From Myxococcales bacterium (GTDB lineage Bacteria > Myxococcota > B64-G9), in contig JAAZNF010000007.1 in assembly GCA_012798435.1 (NCBI GenBank), positions 1 through 64,000 on the forward strand: DNA of 64,000 bases. The letters are read 5' to 3'. Shown piece after piece: positions 48,215-58,600 of this stretch. The first letter of the stretch is position 1. Every line of letters starts with the position of its first letter. The position numbers and the translations under genes are program-made. The notes below the pieces were generated by a model, which searched no databases, had not been told where the DNA came from, and saw only the letters and a program-made list of their open reading frames with translations.

Positions 48215-48244
48215 TTGACAGGCTTTGCCGCCATGGGCTAGGAA
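48215..48244 (+). promoter_or_regulatory. candidate greB promoter
   Basis: A perfect TTGACA at 48215-48220, 18 bases, TAGGAA at 48239-48244, 27 bases before the ATG. Confidence 0.5.
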
Positions 48245-48271
48245 GAGGGCAGCCAGGCAAGCGAGGCGCGC

Positions 48272-48817
48272 ATGTCGAAAGCCTTCATCCGAGAAGACGA
48301 GCTCACCGACGAGCCGGGCGACGCCGAGGCGTTGCCCTCCGGGTCCGGCCCGCGCCACATCACTCCAGAGGGCTTCCAGCGCCTGGAGCAGGAACTCGAC
48401 CGCCTCTGGCACACCGAGCGCCCCCGGGTGACCGCCATGGTGTCGGCGGCAGCGGCCGAGGGCGACCGCTCCGAGAACGCCGAGTACATCTACGGAAAGA
48501 AGCGCCTGCGGGAGATCGACGCGCGCATCCGCTACCTGTCCCGCCTGATCGAGCGGCTCACGGTGGTGCCACCGCGAAGCGACGGGGATCGGGTGTTCTT
48601 TGGCGCCTGGGTCACCATCCAGGACGAGGCCGGCGCGGAGGTCACCTATCGCATCGTGGGGCCCGACGAGTCCGACTTGCGCAGGCAGGCGATTTCCTGC
48701 GAGTCGCCCGTAGCCCGGGCACTGCTGGGGAAGCGTGTCGGCGATCGGGTCACGGTGCGACGACCGAAGGGGCCGGCGGACTTCCAGATCAAGAAAATCA
48801 GCTACACCTCTCCTTGA
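48272..48817 (+). CDS. greB: transcription elongation factor GreB-like
   Basis: A 181-residue Gre factor, which rescues backtracked RNA polymerase by stimulating cleavage of the 3' RNA end. It begins MSKAFIREDE as GreB does, has an N-terminal coiled-coil hairpin with acidic tip (AAAEGDRSENAEYIYGKKRL, conserved Asp and Glu present), and a C-terminal FKBP-like domain (YRIVGPDESDLRRQAISCESPVARALLGK). Length is ~20 residues more than E. coli GreB because of an acidic insert at residues 10-25. Its own promoter; ~100 bases before the FHA gene. Confidence 0.94.
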   Translation: MSKAFIREDELTDEPGDAEALPSGSGPRHITPEGFQRLEQELDRLWHTERPRVTAMVSAAAAEGDRSENAEYIYGKKRLREIDARIRYLSRLIERLTVVPPRSDGDRVFFGAWVTIQDEAGAEVTYRIVGPDESDLRRQAISCESPVARALLGKRVGDRVTVRRPKGPADFQIKKISYTSP

Positions 48818-48854
48818 GCGGATCCGCCCGGCGGAGCACCCGGCGGGAAACCTG

Positions 48855-48883
48855 TTGCCCCGCGGGCAGGCGTGCGTTAGGCT
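48855..48883 (+). promoter_or_regulatory. candidate promoter, FHA gene
   Basis: TTGCCC, 17 bases, TAGGCT, 31 bases before the ATG at 48915. The -35 box matches the consensus only in part. Confidence 0.4.
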
Positions 48884-48914
48884 CGGCGCGGCAGTATCGC
48901 CAAGGAGCGCGGGA

Positions 48915-49436
48915 ATGGATACGGTCCAGGAATACCTCGAGGCGTTGCAGCAGCAAGGCGAAGAAGCACTGCGGGGCCGGGTGCGCCACCCCGTTTTTAT
49001 CTACCCCGAGAAACACGGCGCGCGCGGCTTCTCCAGCTACCACACCCGCATGGCCGATCGCGGCGCAGGCTCGCGCATCGCCGGCGGGGGTCAAGAGATG
49101 CGGGCCTACCACGTGCTGGCCCCCCCGGAAGACCGCTCCCCGACCGTCAAGCTGCTGGTGGGCCGAGGCAGCGAGCGGGAGTACAACATCGATCACTCCA
49201 CCGTTTCCAAGCGTCACGCATTCATCCTGTACGACGAGCAGCGCAAGGCGTACCAACTCGGCGACGCCGGTTCCACCAACGGCACGCTGCTGAACGGCCA
49301 GGCGGTCGAGTCCGGCGAGCCGGTGTACCTGCGCGATGGCAACGTGGTGTCGTTCGGTGACTGCGACTACCTGTTCTTCACTCCCGACGGCTTCATGGAG
49401 TTGCTCAAGCGCCTGGCCGCGGAAGGCGGCCGCTAA
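48915..49436 (+). CDS. small FHA-domain protein
   Basis: A 173-residue protein with one FHA domain, a phosphothreonine-binding fold. The domain is at residues 75-155: VKLLVGRGSEREYNIDHSTVSKRHAF with the Arg and Ser of the ligand pocket, and LGDAGSTNGTLLNG with the Asn. The N-terminal ~70 residues (HPVFIYPEKHGARGFSSYHT) are not recognised. The likely partner is a Thr-phosphorylated protein of one of the Ser/Thr kinases in the genome. The ATG follows AAGGAGCGCGGGA. The stop codon overlaps that of the convergent YCF48-type gene. Confidence 0.88.
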   Translation: MDTVQEYLEALQQQGEEALRGRVRHPVFIYPEKHGARGFSSYHTRMADRGAGSRIAGGGQEMRAYHVLAPPEDRSPTVKLLVGRGSEREYNIDHSTVSKRHAFILYDEQRKAYQLGDAGSTNGTLLNGQAVESGEPVYLRDGNVVSFGDCDYLFFTPDGFMELLKRLAAEGGR

Positions 49437-52321
49437 CCCCGCCGCCCGAGCCCTGCGCGGCGCCGTAGAATTGCCAGCGCCGCGAGCAGGGCCGACAGGC
49501 CCAGCAAGCTCCCGGCCCATCCCCCGCCAGCGCAGCCGCACGATTCGGATTCGACACCGGCGTCCCCTCCCCCATCCCGCCCACCGTCGCCACCGTCGTC
49601 CCCGCCATCGAGGTCCGCGCCGTCGACCGAACCGTCAGGGCTTCCGTCCGCTCCGTCCCCGTCGGGGCCCCCGTCGCGCTGCTCCTCGGGCACCTCACAG
49701 AAGCCCGACCGGCAATCGCTCCCGGCCGGGCAGACCAGGATCCGGCACTCGTCCCACACGCACTCCCCGAGGCGGCAGACTCGACCCCTGTCGCACGCCA
49801 CGCCCTGACAGGGATCGGCCACGCACTCGCCGTCCACGCACACCTGGCCCGGAAGGCACGCCCGGTCGGCGCACCCGTCCCGCAGGCATTGGCCGTCTTG
49901 ACAAACCTCGTCGCGGCGGCAACTACCGCAGGCGGGCGGCCCGCACTCTCCTCGCCGGCAATACTCGCCCGCCGGGCACGACACCCCCGAACAGGGATCC
50001 GGCGTGCACTGGCCGAGCACACAGAGCTGGCCACTCGGGCACGCGTGCCCCGCCGAATCACAGTCCGGCTCGCGGCACACGCCCAGGCGGCACTCCTGCT
50101 CTGGCGGGCATTGTGGTGGGTCCACCTGGCAGGGATCGGCGCAGGAACCGTCGACACACACCTGGCCACCGGGACATGCCACCCCACAGCAGGGATCCAC
50201 GCAGAATCCCAGCCGGCACGCCTGGCTACCCTCGGCGCAGGCCCCGTCCACGCAAGGGGCGGCGCAGCGCCCGCACAGGCAGGGTCCGCCGCCGCCGCAC
50301 AAGTTCTCGCCGTCGTCGATGAGCCCGTTGCAGTCGTTGTCTTGCCCATCGCAAATCTCGGCGAACAAGCTGGGGAGTGGGCAAGTCTCCCGTCCGTTTT
50401 CACAACTTCCGGCGGCGGTGCAGGAGAGCGCGCCGCAAGAATGGACGACGGGGTCTTCATCCACGCTGTCGTCGCAGTCGTCGTCACCACCGTTGCAGGG
50501 ATCGGCAGCCGCGCAGCCGCCGCTTTCGGTGCGCAGGATGGCCCCCCGGGCCCCGACCAATACACCGGTGCCGGCCTCCAGCCACGCCATCCCGCTCCAG
50601 TCCAGGCCGGCCGGGGAGACGAGCTTGCGCCAAGTGCCACCGCCGTCTCGGGTCGCGAGCAACGTCCCCTGGGTGCCCGCGGCGTAGCCTTCCTCCTCTC
50701 CGAGGAAGCGCACCACCTGGAGGTCGCGATCCACCCCGGAGGCGACCATCTGCCAACTCTCTCCGCCGTTCGTGGTGCCGAGCAACACCCCTCGCGCGCC
50801 CGCAGCGCAACCACGGCCCGCGGGGGTGAAGCTCACCGACAACAGATCCTCGCTGGTACCGGTCGAGAGTCGCTGGAAGCTGCCGCCCCCGTCGCGCGTG
50901 AGCAGCAACGTCCCTCCGTTCCCCACGATGACAAACCGCTGCGCCTCGACAAACGCCACGTCGCGCAACGCTTGCGAGGTCCCCGACTCGACCGGGCGCC
51001 AACTCTGTCCTCCGTCCGAAGTCGCGAGCACATAGCCGGCGTATCCCACAGCCCAGCCATTGCGATCGTCGGCGAAACGGACCCCGGAGAGGCTGTACGG
51101 CGCATCCAGCACCACCGCTTGCCAGGTCCGGCCTCCGTCCCCGGTGCGCAGGATGCGCCCCCCGCCCGCCTCGGAAGCGCCCACCGCCACGGCGACACCG
51201 TTTTTCAGCGCGGCCACCGAAGAGAGCCGGGCCGAGGTGGGTGCCGCCTGCGCCTCCCAGGTCCGCCCGCCGTCCCGGCTGGAAAGGATCTGACCGGAAT
51301 CTCCCACGGCGAAACCCGATTCGGTATCGGCAAAGGAGACCGAGCGCAGCCAGGCCCAGGCCTGGCCGGAGCGACGTTGCCAGGTCTCACCGCCGTCCGC
51401 GGTCGAGAGGACGACACCCGACCGGCCGCATACCCAAGCCTTTTCGGAATCGCTGGCCTGGATGGCCATGAGATCCTCGGACGCTCCGCTCGTCTGGAGG
51501 ACCCAGGTATGCCCGCCGTCGGTGGTGCGTAGGATGGTGCCTTGATCGCCCACCGCCCATCCCTGCAGCCCGTCCGGGAGATCCAGCGCGTTGAGGTTGC
51601 GGATGGTGCCCACCGTGTCGAGCCGCGTGAAGGTGTTGCCATCCTCGGTGAGGATCACGGTTCCGTTGTCTCCCACCGCCACCATGCGCGCCTCGTCCAG
51701 CACCCGCACGCCGCGCAGGGTGTAGTAGGTGCCCCCACTCTTCACCGCCCAGGTCCGGCCGCCATCGACGGTGGTCAACACCGTGCCCCCCTCGCCCACC
51801 ACCGCACCGATCATGGCATCGCGAAAAAAAACATTCTTGAAGTTGCGCACGTACGGCACCGCTTGCTGGCGGAAGCTCTTGCCGCCGTCCGTGGTGTGCA
51901 GGATCACCCCCTCGTCGCCCACCACCCACCCCGCGCGGGGATGAACAAAGAACAGCGCTGTGAGAGAGGTGGCGACCGGCACCGATTCGGCGTGCCAGGT
52001 CCGGCCACCGTCGTCGGAGGAGAGCGCGGTCCCAGCGCGGCCCACCGAAAGCAGCCGATCATCGGAGACGTACTGCACCGCGCGCAGGTCGAAGGACGTC
52101 GGGACATCGGCGACGAACCAGTTCTCGCCCGCATCCGCGCTCCAGGCGGCGGCCCCTTGTTGGCCCACCACGACCCGCATCCCGGCGCGCATGGCCACGC
52201 CGTACAGGTCATGGCCGTGAGGCACGGGGTGCCGCCAGGCCCATGCGCCGGCGCGTGCCGGGCACGGTATGCTGCTCAGCAACCATAGCCATAGCAGAGG
52301 AGCTGGATACACCCGCTTCAT
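49433..52321 (-). CDS. surface protein: 14 YCF48/BNR-like repeats, MopE-like Cys motifs, MYXO-CTERM-like tail
   Basis: A 962-residue exported protein. Signal peptide MKRVYPAPLLWLWLLSSIPCPARA, then 14 repeats of about 41 residues of the form GWAVGDQGTILRTTDGGHTW, enough for two seven-bladed propellers. Next are Asp/Asn/Cys motifs (CNGGDDDCDDSVDED, ICDGQDNDCNGLIDDG) like the MopE-type putative metal-binding motif, then ~200 residues of EGF-like Cys repeats (GQVCVDGSC, GQLCVLGQC), an Asp/Gly-rich spacer, and the tail ESCGCAGGG + membrane segment + RRRAGLGRR, the layout of MYXO-CTERM sorting signals. Surface anchoring by a myxosortase is inferred. Last gene of the kinase operon. Confidence 0.88.
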   Translation of the reverse strand: MKRVYPAPLLWLWLLSSIPCPARAGAWAWRHPVPHGHDLYGVAMRAGMRVVVGQQGAAAWSADAGENWFVADVPTSFDLRAVQYVSDDRLLSVGRAGTALSSDDGGRTWHAESVPVATSLTALFFVHPRAGWVVGDEGVILHTTDGGKSFRQQAVPYVRNFKNVFFRDAMIGAVVGEGGTVLTTVDGGRTWAVKSGGTYYTLRGVRVLDEARMVAVGDNGTVILTEDGNTFTRLDTVGTIRNLNALDLPDGLQGWAVGDQGTILRTTDGGHTWVLQTSGASEDLMAIQASDSEKAWVCGRSGVVLSTADGGETWQRRSGQAWAWLRSVSFADTESGFAVGDSGQILSSRDGGRTWEAQAAPTSARLSSVAALKNGVAVAVGASEAGGGRILRTGDGGRTWQAVVLDAPYSLSGVRFADDRNGWAVGYAGYVLATSDGGQSWRPVESGTSQALRDVAFVEAQRFVIVGNGGTLLLTRDGGGSFQRLSTGTSEDLLSVSFTPAGRGCAAGARGVLLGTTNGGESWQMVASGVDRDLQVVRFLGEEEGYAAGTQGTLLATRDGGGTWRKLVSPAGLDWSGMAWLEAGTGVLVGARGAILRTESGGCAAADPCNGGDDDCDDSVDEDPVVHSCGALSCTAAGSCENGRETCPLPSLFAEICDGQDNDCNGLIDDGENLCGGGGPCLCGRCAAPCVDGACAEGSQACRLGFCVDPCCGVACPGGQVCVDGSCADPCQVDPPQCPPEQECRLGVCREPDCDSAGHACPSGQLCVLGQCTPDPCSGVSCPAGEYCRRGECGPPACGSCRRDEVCQDGQCLRDGCADRACLPGQVCVDGECVADPCQGVACDRGRVCRLGECVWDECRILVCPAGSDCRSGFCEVPEEQRDGGPDGDGADGSPDGSVDGADLDGGDDGGDGGRDGGGDAGVESESCGCAGGGWAGSLLGLSALLAALAILRRRAGLGRRG

Positions 52322-52391
52322 GCGTGCCACCCGCTTCCCGCGCGACCGGCCGCGAGATCGGCCACGGCAACGCCGACCGACGCCCGGCGGC

Positions 52392-52727
52392 TCACTCCCG
52401 CCGCCCCAGGTACCGATCGACCACCCAGCGAATGAGCTCGCGCGCCGCGTCGCTGATGTCGGTGAAGCGGACCGCGAATCCCGAAGGCTCCTGGCGCTGG
52501 ACCCAGGCCACTTCACCCGAGGCGCGGACTGGAGATTTCACCAGGGGCAGGAACATCTCGACGTCGACCCTGGTCTCGGCCTCCAGAGGCTGCTCGGCCA
52601 AAAGAAACACCCCGCCCGGGCTGATGTTCTTCGAATAATAGTGACGCCCCTGGCCTCCGCTCTCCACCCGTACGATGACCGCGACCGGGGCGCGGGAGTA
52701 TTGGCGTCTTTCGGCTCCGTCCGCCAT
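52392..52727 (-). CDS. PilZ-domain protein
   Basis: A 111-residue stand-alone PilZ domain. It begins MADGAERRQYSRAPVAVIVRVE with RRQYSR matching the RxxxR c-di-GMP motif, then SKNISPGGVFLLAE matching the NxSxxG part, and GFAVRFTDISD near the end. Both ligand motifs are present, so c-di-GMP binding is likely, in contrast to the PilZ protein at 43417. It lies between the FecR-like gene and the YCF48-type gene in the kinase operon. Confidence 0.9.
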   Translation of the reverse strand: MADGAERRQYSRAPVAVIVRVESGGQGRHYYSKNISPGGVFLLAEQPLEAETRVDVEMFLPLVKSPVRASGEVAWVQRQEPSGFAVRFTDISDAARELIRWVVDRYLGRRE

Positions 52728-52780
52728 GCGCGCAGTCTATGCTGCCCGCGGAGTGCTGTCAACGCGGCGCGTAGAGTTGT

Positions 52781-53770
52781 TTACGGAGAGTCCGGCCGCT
52801 GGGCAGGGTCTTTATCCTTCTTGCGCCACATTCCCGGATCGGTGTGGATCTGGAAGGCCTCGGGCCGGGTGTCCACCTGGAACACGGGGGACTCGGAGAT
52901 CTGACGGTTCCCACCCACGTCCCAGGACTCCACTCGGATCCGGTTCCGTCCCTCCTTGAGGGACAGGACGTGGGTGAAGCGCCCCCGATCGTCCACCTCC
53001 ACGCGCTGGCCCTCGATACGCACCCGCGCGGCAGGATCGGTCTGGCCCACAACGGTCATGCGGGCCATGGCCAGATCGCGCTCCCTGGGCCAGCGCACGC
53101 GCAGCAAGAGCTTGCGCGGGATGCGGATGGGGTCCTCGGGGGGCTTGCCCTTCTCGACCCGCGCCTGGTAGCCGGCGTCTACCTGAACCACCTTGCCCTC
53201 GGCCGCCAACTCCACCGAACCGCGCGAGGCGCCCAGAGCCACCAACCCACGCGGGTTCACGGCCAGGCGAAAGTCCCCGCCCCGGCTCCGGGCGGTAGCC
53301 GAGGAGGCGCTCACTTCGAAAAGGGCCCGCGGGTTATCCACCACGCTGGCCGAGACCATGCCGTCCTCCAGCCGAAAGCGGGAGATGTGCTCGGCGAGCG
53401 CCTTGACGGTGAAGTTCGAATCCGACTCGAGCGCCACCGAGAAGGAGCCTGGGATGGAGAGCAACGCGCTGCCCTCGGTCCCGGTGCGCACCCGGTCTTC
53501 GGCTTCCAGCACCATGCCCTCTTCGGCTGGCTGCCAGACACCCTCGCCACGCCGCACCTCGACCGGACCGGTCACCTGGATGAGCGAGAGGGCCAACGCG
53601 GGCACGGTTTCGCTCGGCTCGACCGCAAGGCGCAACCGGGAGGGCGGCAGCGGCTTCCCGGCGGTGACTCTGCTTACCGAGAGGTTATACTCGAACAGCA
53701 GGTAGTAGAGCACCGGCACGGCCGCCACCAGGAGGAGCAGGATGAGCAAGAACAGGATGCGACCCCTCAT
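52781..53770 (-). CDS. FecR-domain membrane protein
   Basis: A 329-residue protein with one N-terminal membrane segment (ILFLLILLLLVAAVPVLYYLLF), a FecR-like domain at about 60-215 (VRRGEGVWQPAEEGMVLEAEDRVRTG, GSALLSIPGSFSVAL, GDFRLAVNPRG) and an Ig-like C-terminal domain (VVGQTDPAARVRIEGQRVEVDDRGRFTHVLSLKEGRN). FecR domains usually serve as anti-sigma sensors, but no sigma factor is next to it; here it follows a histidine kinase with which it overlaps by ATGA. It may be the periplasmic ligand sensor for those kinases. Confidence 0.85.
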   Translation of the reverse strand: MRGRILFLLILLLLVAAVPVLYYLLFEYNLSVSRVTAGKPLPPSRLRLAVEPSETVPALALSLIQVTGPVEVRRGEGVWQPAEEGMVLEAEDRVRTGTEGSALLSIPGSFSVALESDSNFTVKALAEHISRFRLEDGMVSASVVDNPRALFEVSASSATARSRGGDFRLAVNPRGLVALGASRGSVELAAEGKVVQVDAGYQARVEKGKPPEDPIRIPRKLLLRVRWPRERDLAMARMTVVGQTDPAARVRIEGQRVEVDDRGRFTHVLSLKEGRNRIRVESWDVGGNRQISESPVFQVDTRPEAFQIHTDPGMWRKKDKDPAQRPDSP

Positions 53771-55617
53771 GGCGCGGCCTCCGCTGCCGGCAGCACCACC
53801 CGAAACAGGCTGCCGCGTCCCGGCTGACTCTCCACCTCCAGCCGACCGCCGTGATCCGATACGATGCGATAGGCCACCGATAGCCCCAGACCCGTGTTCG
53901 TCCACTCGTCCTTGGTGGTGAAGAACGGCTCGAAGATGCGGCTCAGGTGCTCGGGCGCGATACCCTTGCCAGTGTCGCGCACCTGCACCTCGATTCCGCC
54001 ATCCGCTCGTCGCTCGATCGAGACGTACAGACTTCCGCCTTTTTCCATGGCGGTCTTGGCGTTGGCGAACAGGTTGAAGAACACCTGCATCAGCTGGCGG
54101 TGGTCACCCAGGATCGGGGGGACATTCTCGCTCAAATTCCACTCGGTGGCGATTCCCGCGGCCAGCAAGCGTTGCTCGATCAAGCTATGGGCGTCGTACA
54201 GCACCTTCTTGATGTCGCACGGGACGTGCTCGGGATCGGGCTCCGCCTCGGAGAAGTGCTGCAGGTTGACGATGACCTCGCGGCAGCGCCGGGCCGCGGC
54301 CTCAATCTTGCGCAAGGTGTCCACCAGCGGCTCCGGCAGATTCGGCTTCAGCAGCAAAAGCTGAACGTTGCCCAGGATCCCCACCAGCGGGTTATTGATC
54401 TCGTGGGCCACGCCCGCTCCCAGCTGGCCGATGGCGGCCAACTTGCTCGTCTCCAACAGCCGCTGGTGGGCCAGCTCGAGCTCCCGGGTCCGCTCCTCCA
54501 CCCGCTGCGCAAGCTCCCGGTTCCAGGCCTCGATCTCTGCCCGGGAGGCCTGCAGGTCTTCACCCATGCGGTTGAAGGACTGCGCCAGCACGGCCAGTTC
54601 GTCGGAGCTTGCCACCGTCACCCGCGCTCCGAGGTTGCCCCGGGAGATCTCGCGCGCGCCCCACAGCAGGCGCTTCAGGTTGTTGCTGATGCGTCGGGTG
54701 AACAAGCCGCCGAGCACCACCAGTCCCAGGATGGTGGCCGCGGTCCAGGCCAGGGTGACCCCGCGAGTGGCCCGAACCTCGGCCAGCGCCCGGTCTGCGC
54801 TCTCGCGCAGCGCCACTCCCCACCCCAGGAGGGACAGGCGGCTGAAAGCCCACATCGAGTCGGCCTCGAAGAAGGCCCCGCGTTCGGTGGTCGCGAGGTG
54901 GTGCAAGACCGGCCAGCCGGCCGGTCGGGACAGGGGCGTCAGGGACATATCGCTGCCCGCCAGGAGGCGGCCCTCCTCGTCAAACAAGGCCGTCACGAAA
55001 CCGCGCGTGTCGCCCAGATCGGCCGCCAGACGGTGGAGCCGCCGCAGGGAGAGATCCACGCCCAACGACCAGCGCTTGGGCGGTTCGCCTACGTCCAGCG
55101 GAAGCACGAAGGCCAATCCCACCTCGGCGTTCGAGAGCCGGCGGGCCACCCCCAGCACCAGGCTGCCCGGCGGCGCCTCGCGTGCGCGACGCCACGGCAA
55201 GCGCTCCAGGAACTCGCGGTGCTCCTCGGCGCGTACCGCCAGCCGCCCGCGGTATTCGGGGAAACGCTCCGGGGCCTCCAGGAAGACACCGGGGGCCAGT
55301 TCACGCCCGTCCTCGTCGAGCAGGCACACCTGCGCGATGTCCTCGCTCTGCTTGTAGACGATCCCCAGCAATCCCCCCAGTTCGTCGCTCGACATGCCCT
55401 CCAGGGATACGTACTCGCTGGAGCGCTGCACTCGATCGAACACCTCGCGCAGCTCCCGACCCAGCGCCTCGGCCAGCCGCGCAGCGGACTCCTGGTGCTC
55501 GGCGAGCAAGCGCCGCTCGAGCGCACTCTCGTTGTGGCGCAGGATCCAGAACCCCACCACCAGGGGGATGACGGTGGCCACGGCCACGAACAGCAGGAGC
55601 TGCTGGTAGAGCCTCAT
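53767..55617 (-). CDS. membrane sensor histidine kinase
   Basis: A 616-residue histidine kinase. First membrane segment at 6-27 (LLLFVAVATVIPLVVGFWIL), a ~250-residue periplasmic sensor region resembling Cache domains, second segment at about 285-305, HAMP, a coiled coil, then the phospho-acceptor His in GAGVAHEINNPLVGILGN near 400 and an ATPase domain with NLFANAKTAMEKGG (N box), VRDTGKGIAPEHL and GLGLSVAYRIV. No receiver of its own. The ATG at 55617 overlaps the stop of the hybrid kinase gene (ATGA), so the two kinases are made together. Confidence 0.95.
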   Translation of the reverse strand: MRLYQQLLLFVAVATVIPLVVGFWILRHNESALERRLLAEHQESAARLAEALGRELREVFDRVQRSSEYVSLEGMSSDELGGLLGIVYKQSEDIAQVCLLDEDGRELAPGVFLEAPERFPEYRGRLAVRAEEHREFLERLPWRRAREAPPGSLVLGVARRLSNAEVGLAFVLPLDVGEPPKRWSLGVDLSLRRLHRLAADLGDTRGFVTALFDEEGRLLAGSDMSLTPLSRPAGWPVLHHLATTERGAFFEADSMWAFSRLSLLGWGVALRESADRALAEVRATRGVTLAWTAATILGLVVLGGLFTRRISNNLKRLLWGAREISRGNLGARVTVASSDELAVLAQSFNRMGEDLQASRAEIEAWNRELAQRVEERTRELELAHQRLLETSKLAAIGQLGAGVAHEINNPLVGILGNVQLLLLKPNLPEPLVDTLRKIEAAARRCREVIVNLQHFSEAEPDPEHVPCDIKKVLYDAHSLIEQRLLAAGIATEWNLSENVPPILGDHRQLMQVFFNLFANAKTAMEKGGSLYVSIERRADGGIEVQVRDTGKGIAPEHLSRIFEPFFTTKDEWTNTGLGLSVAYRIVSDHGGRLEVESQPGRGSLFRVVLPAAEAAP

Positions 55618-58600
55618 CGGATGACGGTTTCTCCTCGCTCGTCTCCCACCACCAGCACGCTGCCGGGGATGCTCTTGGCCCGTTTCTTGAGCTCGGCGGC
55701 ACGCGTCGAGACCTCGGCGTGCGAGCGGAAGGCACCATGCCTCACCCTCACCGCCGCCAGCGATATGCTCATCAAGGGAAACTTGCGCCGCTCGCCGAAG
55801 CGGTCCTCGGTCTCGATGTATCCTCGCTCGCGGTCGCTTTCGGTGTAGTACATGGGGATGAGGCGGTCGAAAGTGGCGATCACCTCCTCGGCGATGGCCC
55901 GCAACTGCGGCTCCTGCGTGACCACCACGAAGTCATCGCCGGCGATGTGGCTCACCAGGTCGCTCCCATCCCCGTGGCGCTCCACTGCCTTGCGGATGAT
56001 GTCCCCGGTCTGTTGGATGACGCCGTCGGCCTTGGCATAGCCGTAGTAGTCGTTGAAGGCCTTCAGGTTGTCGAGGTCCAAGTAGCACAGCACGAAAGAC
56101 TGCCCCGCCTGCAAGCGGCGCTCGCACTCCCGCTCCAGCACCGGGCTCCCCGGTAGCCGGGTGGTCGGGCTGGCCTCGATCTCGCGCTCCTTGCGCTTGA
56201 GCACCGACTCCACCCGCGCGCCGAGCTCCATGGCGTCGAAGGGCTTGACCAGGTAGTCGTCGCCGCCCAGGCGCAGGGCACGCACCTTGTCTCCGGTCCG
56301 GCCGCGGGCGCTGATGATGATGATGGGAAGCTGCTCGGTGGCGCGCTCCTCGCGCAGGCGTTCGATCACCTGGAAACCGTCGATGTCCGGCAACATCACG
56401 TCGAGCAGCACCACGTCGGGCTTCTCGCGAACGGCCATGTCCAGCGCCTGGGTGCCGTCCGCCGCCTCGATGACCGAGAATCCCTGGCCCTCCAGCACCT
56501 CGCGGCACACCGAGCGGATCACCGGGTCGTCATCCACGATGAGGACCGAGTACAGCGATCGCTCCATGTGCCGCTGGCGCAGGGCCCGCTCCGCCGCCTG
56601 CCGCAGCGCCTCGGCCGAGAACGGCTTGGCCAGAAATTCCGCGGCGCCCGCCCGCAATGCTTCCTCTCGCGCCTGTGGCGCCGACATGGCCAGCACCGCC
56701 ACCTGCCGGGTGTCGGGATCGTGCCGCAAGATGTCCGCGATCTGCAGGCCGTCGAGCCCCGGCATGCGCACGTCCAACAGCACCAGATCCGGGCGCCGTT
56801 CCCGCGACAGGCGCAAGGCGTCCTGTCCGCTGGTGGCCACACTGACGCCGTAGCCCATGGACAGCAGCAGCCCCTTGACGACCAGGACGGTGTTGAGGTC
56901 ATCGTCCGCGACCAGCACCTGCGGCGGGTTCTTGAACCGCGGTCGGTTCCCGGCGGCCACCGTCACCTCCTGAACCACCTGTCCCACCTCGGGATCCTGG
57001 ATCAACGGCAGGGTGAAGATGAAGCGCGTGCCCGCCCCCTGCCCGCTCTCGACCCAGATGCGCCCCTCGTGGGCTTCGATGATGTTCTTCGAAATGCTGA
57101 GACCGAGGCCCGAGCCGGTCACCTTGCCCGTGCGTGTGCGTCGGGTCTGCTCGTACTGGTCGAAGATGCGCTCGTGATCCGCCTCCTCGATCTCCTCGCC
57201 GTTGTTGAACACGCTGGCACCGACCAGCCCCGGCGAGGCGGTCGAGCAGAAGACCTCGGCCCGCACCTCGCCGCCGGCGGGGGTGAACTTCAGGGCGTTC
57301 GACAACAGGTTGTTGAGCACCTGATGGAGCCGGTTCCGGTCGCCATGCACCCACAGCGGGCCAGCATCGCCATCGACCCGCAGCCGCACTTGCTTCTCCT
57401 GCGCCGCGGCCTGGTAGTTCTCCACCGCCTCGCGCACCAGCGCCGGCAGATCGAGCCGCGCCATCTGCAGGCGCATCTTGCCTTTTTCGAAGCGGGAGAG
57501 ATCGAGGAGTTCGTCGATGATGAGGTTGAGCTTGTCGCAACTGCCCTTGGCCAGTTGCAGGTAGCGCTCCTGCTTCTCGTTGATCTCCCCGGGGAACCGG
57601 TGGAGCAGGAGGTCCAGCGCGCCCCCGATGCTGGTCAGCGGCGTGCGCAGCTCGTGGCTCACGACGGACAAGAAGTCCTGCTTGCGGTGCTCGAGGGTCT
57701 TCTCTTCGGTGATGTCCCGCAACACCACCGCCACCCCCAGCAGCTTGTCGGCCCAGTGGACCGGGGAGACCAGGGAGTGCAGGATGCGATCGCCCAGGCG
57801 CACCTCCTCGCGCACCATGGTGCCATCCCGGCCCGAGAACCCGCGCACCAGGTCGAAGGGGTAGAATCCCAGCGCTTCCTTGAGGTAGCGGGCGTCCACC
57901 GAGACTTCCGCCGTCAAGTTGAGCAGGCGCCGCGCCGCCGGATTGATCACCACTACCTCATCGTGCAAGTCCACCATGAGCACGCCGTCGGGGAGGCTCT
58001 CGATCATGAGTTCGAGCCTGTGCCGCTCCGCCGAGAGTTTCTCGCGCAGGTTGCGGATGGTCTCGGCGGTCTGGTTGGCCAGGATGTCCACCAGCTCGCG
58101 GGTATCATGGCGAAACGCCCCCGCTTCCCGGGCGTACAAGCGGATGAGCCCGGTCGGTTCCCCCTGGACCTTGATGGGGACCGTGAGCTCCGAGGCAAAG
58201 GGCTCCTCTCGCTCCGGCCGGGAGAGGTCCCCGGTGACGGACATCTGGACCCGCGCCTCGGCCACCCCCCGGCCGGCCAGCTCACGGAAGCCGGCCAACG
58301 CCTCCCGGCGCATGTTCTGGAGGATCTGCTCGCCCACCGGCCGGCGCAGGTGGATGGTGAGCTGCGCCCGGTGGGGCCGCTCCTGCTCGAAGAAGAACAC
58401 GCAGGCGTCGAAGTCCACGATGAAGGGCAGGTAGCGGGCCAGCGCGGCGTTCACCTCATCGGTGGAGCGCGCCAGCGCCGACTCCCGGCTGAGGTCCAGG
58501 AAGGCCGTCATGGCGTTGAGCCGGAGCTCGAGATCGCGCAGCATCCGCTCCCGGTCCCGGCGCAGGTCGTAGGCCTCCAGGCCGTTCTTGACCGTGAACA

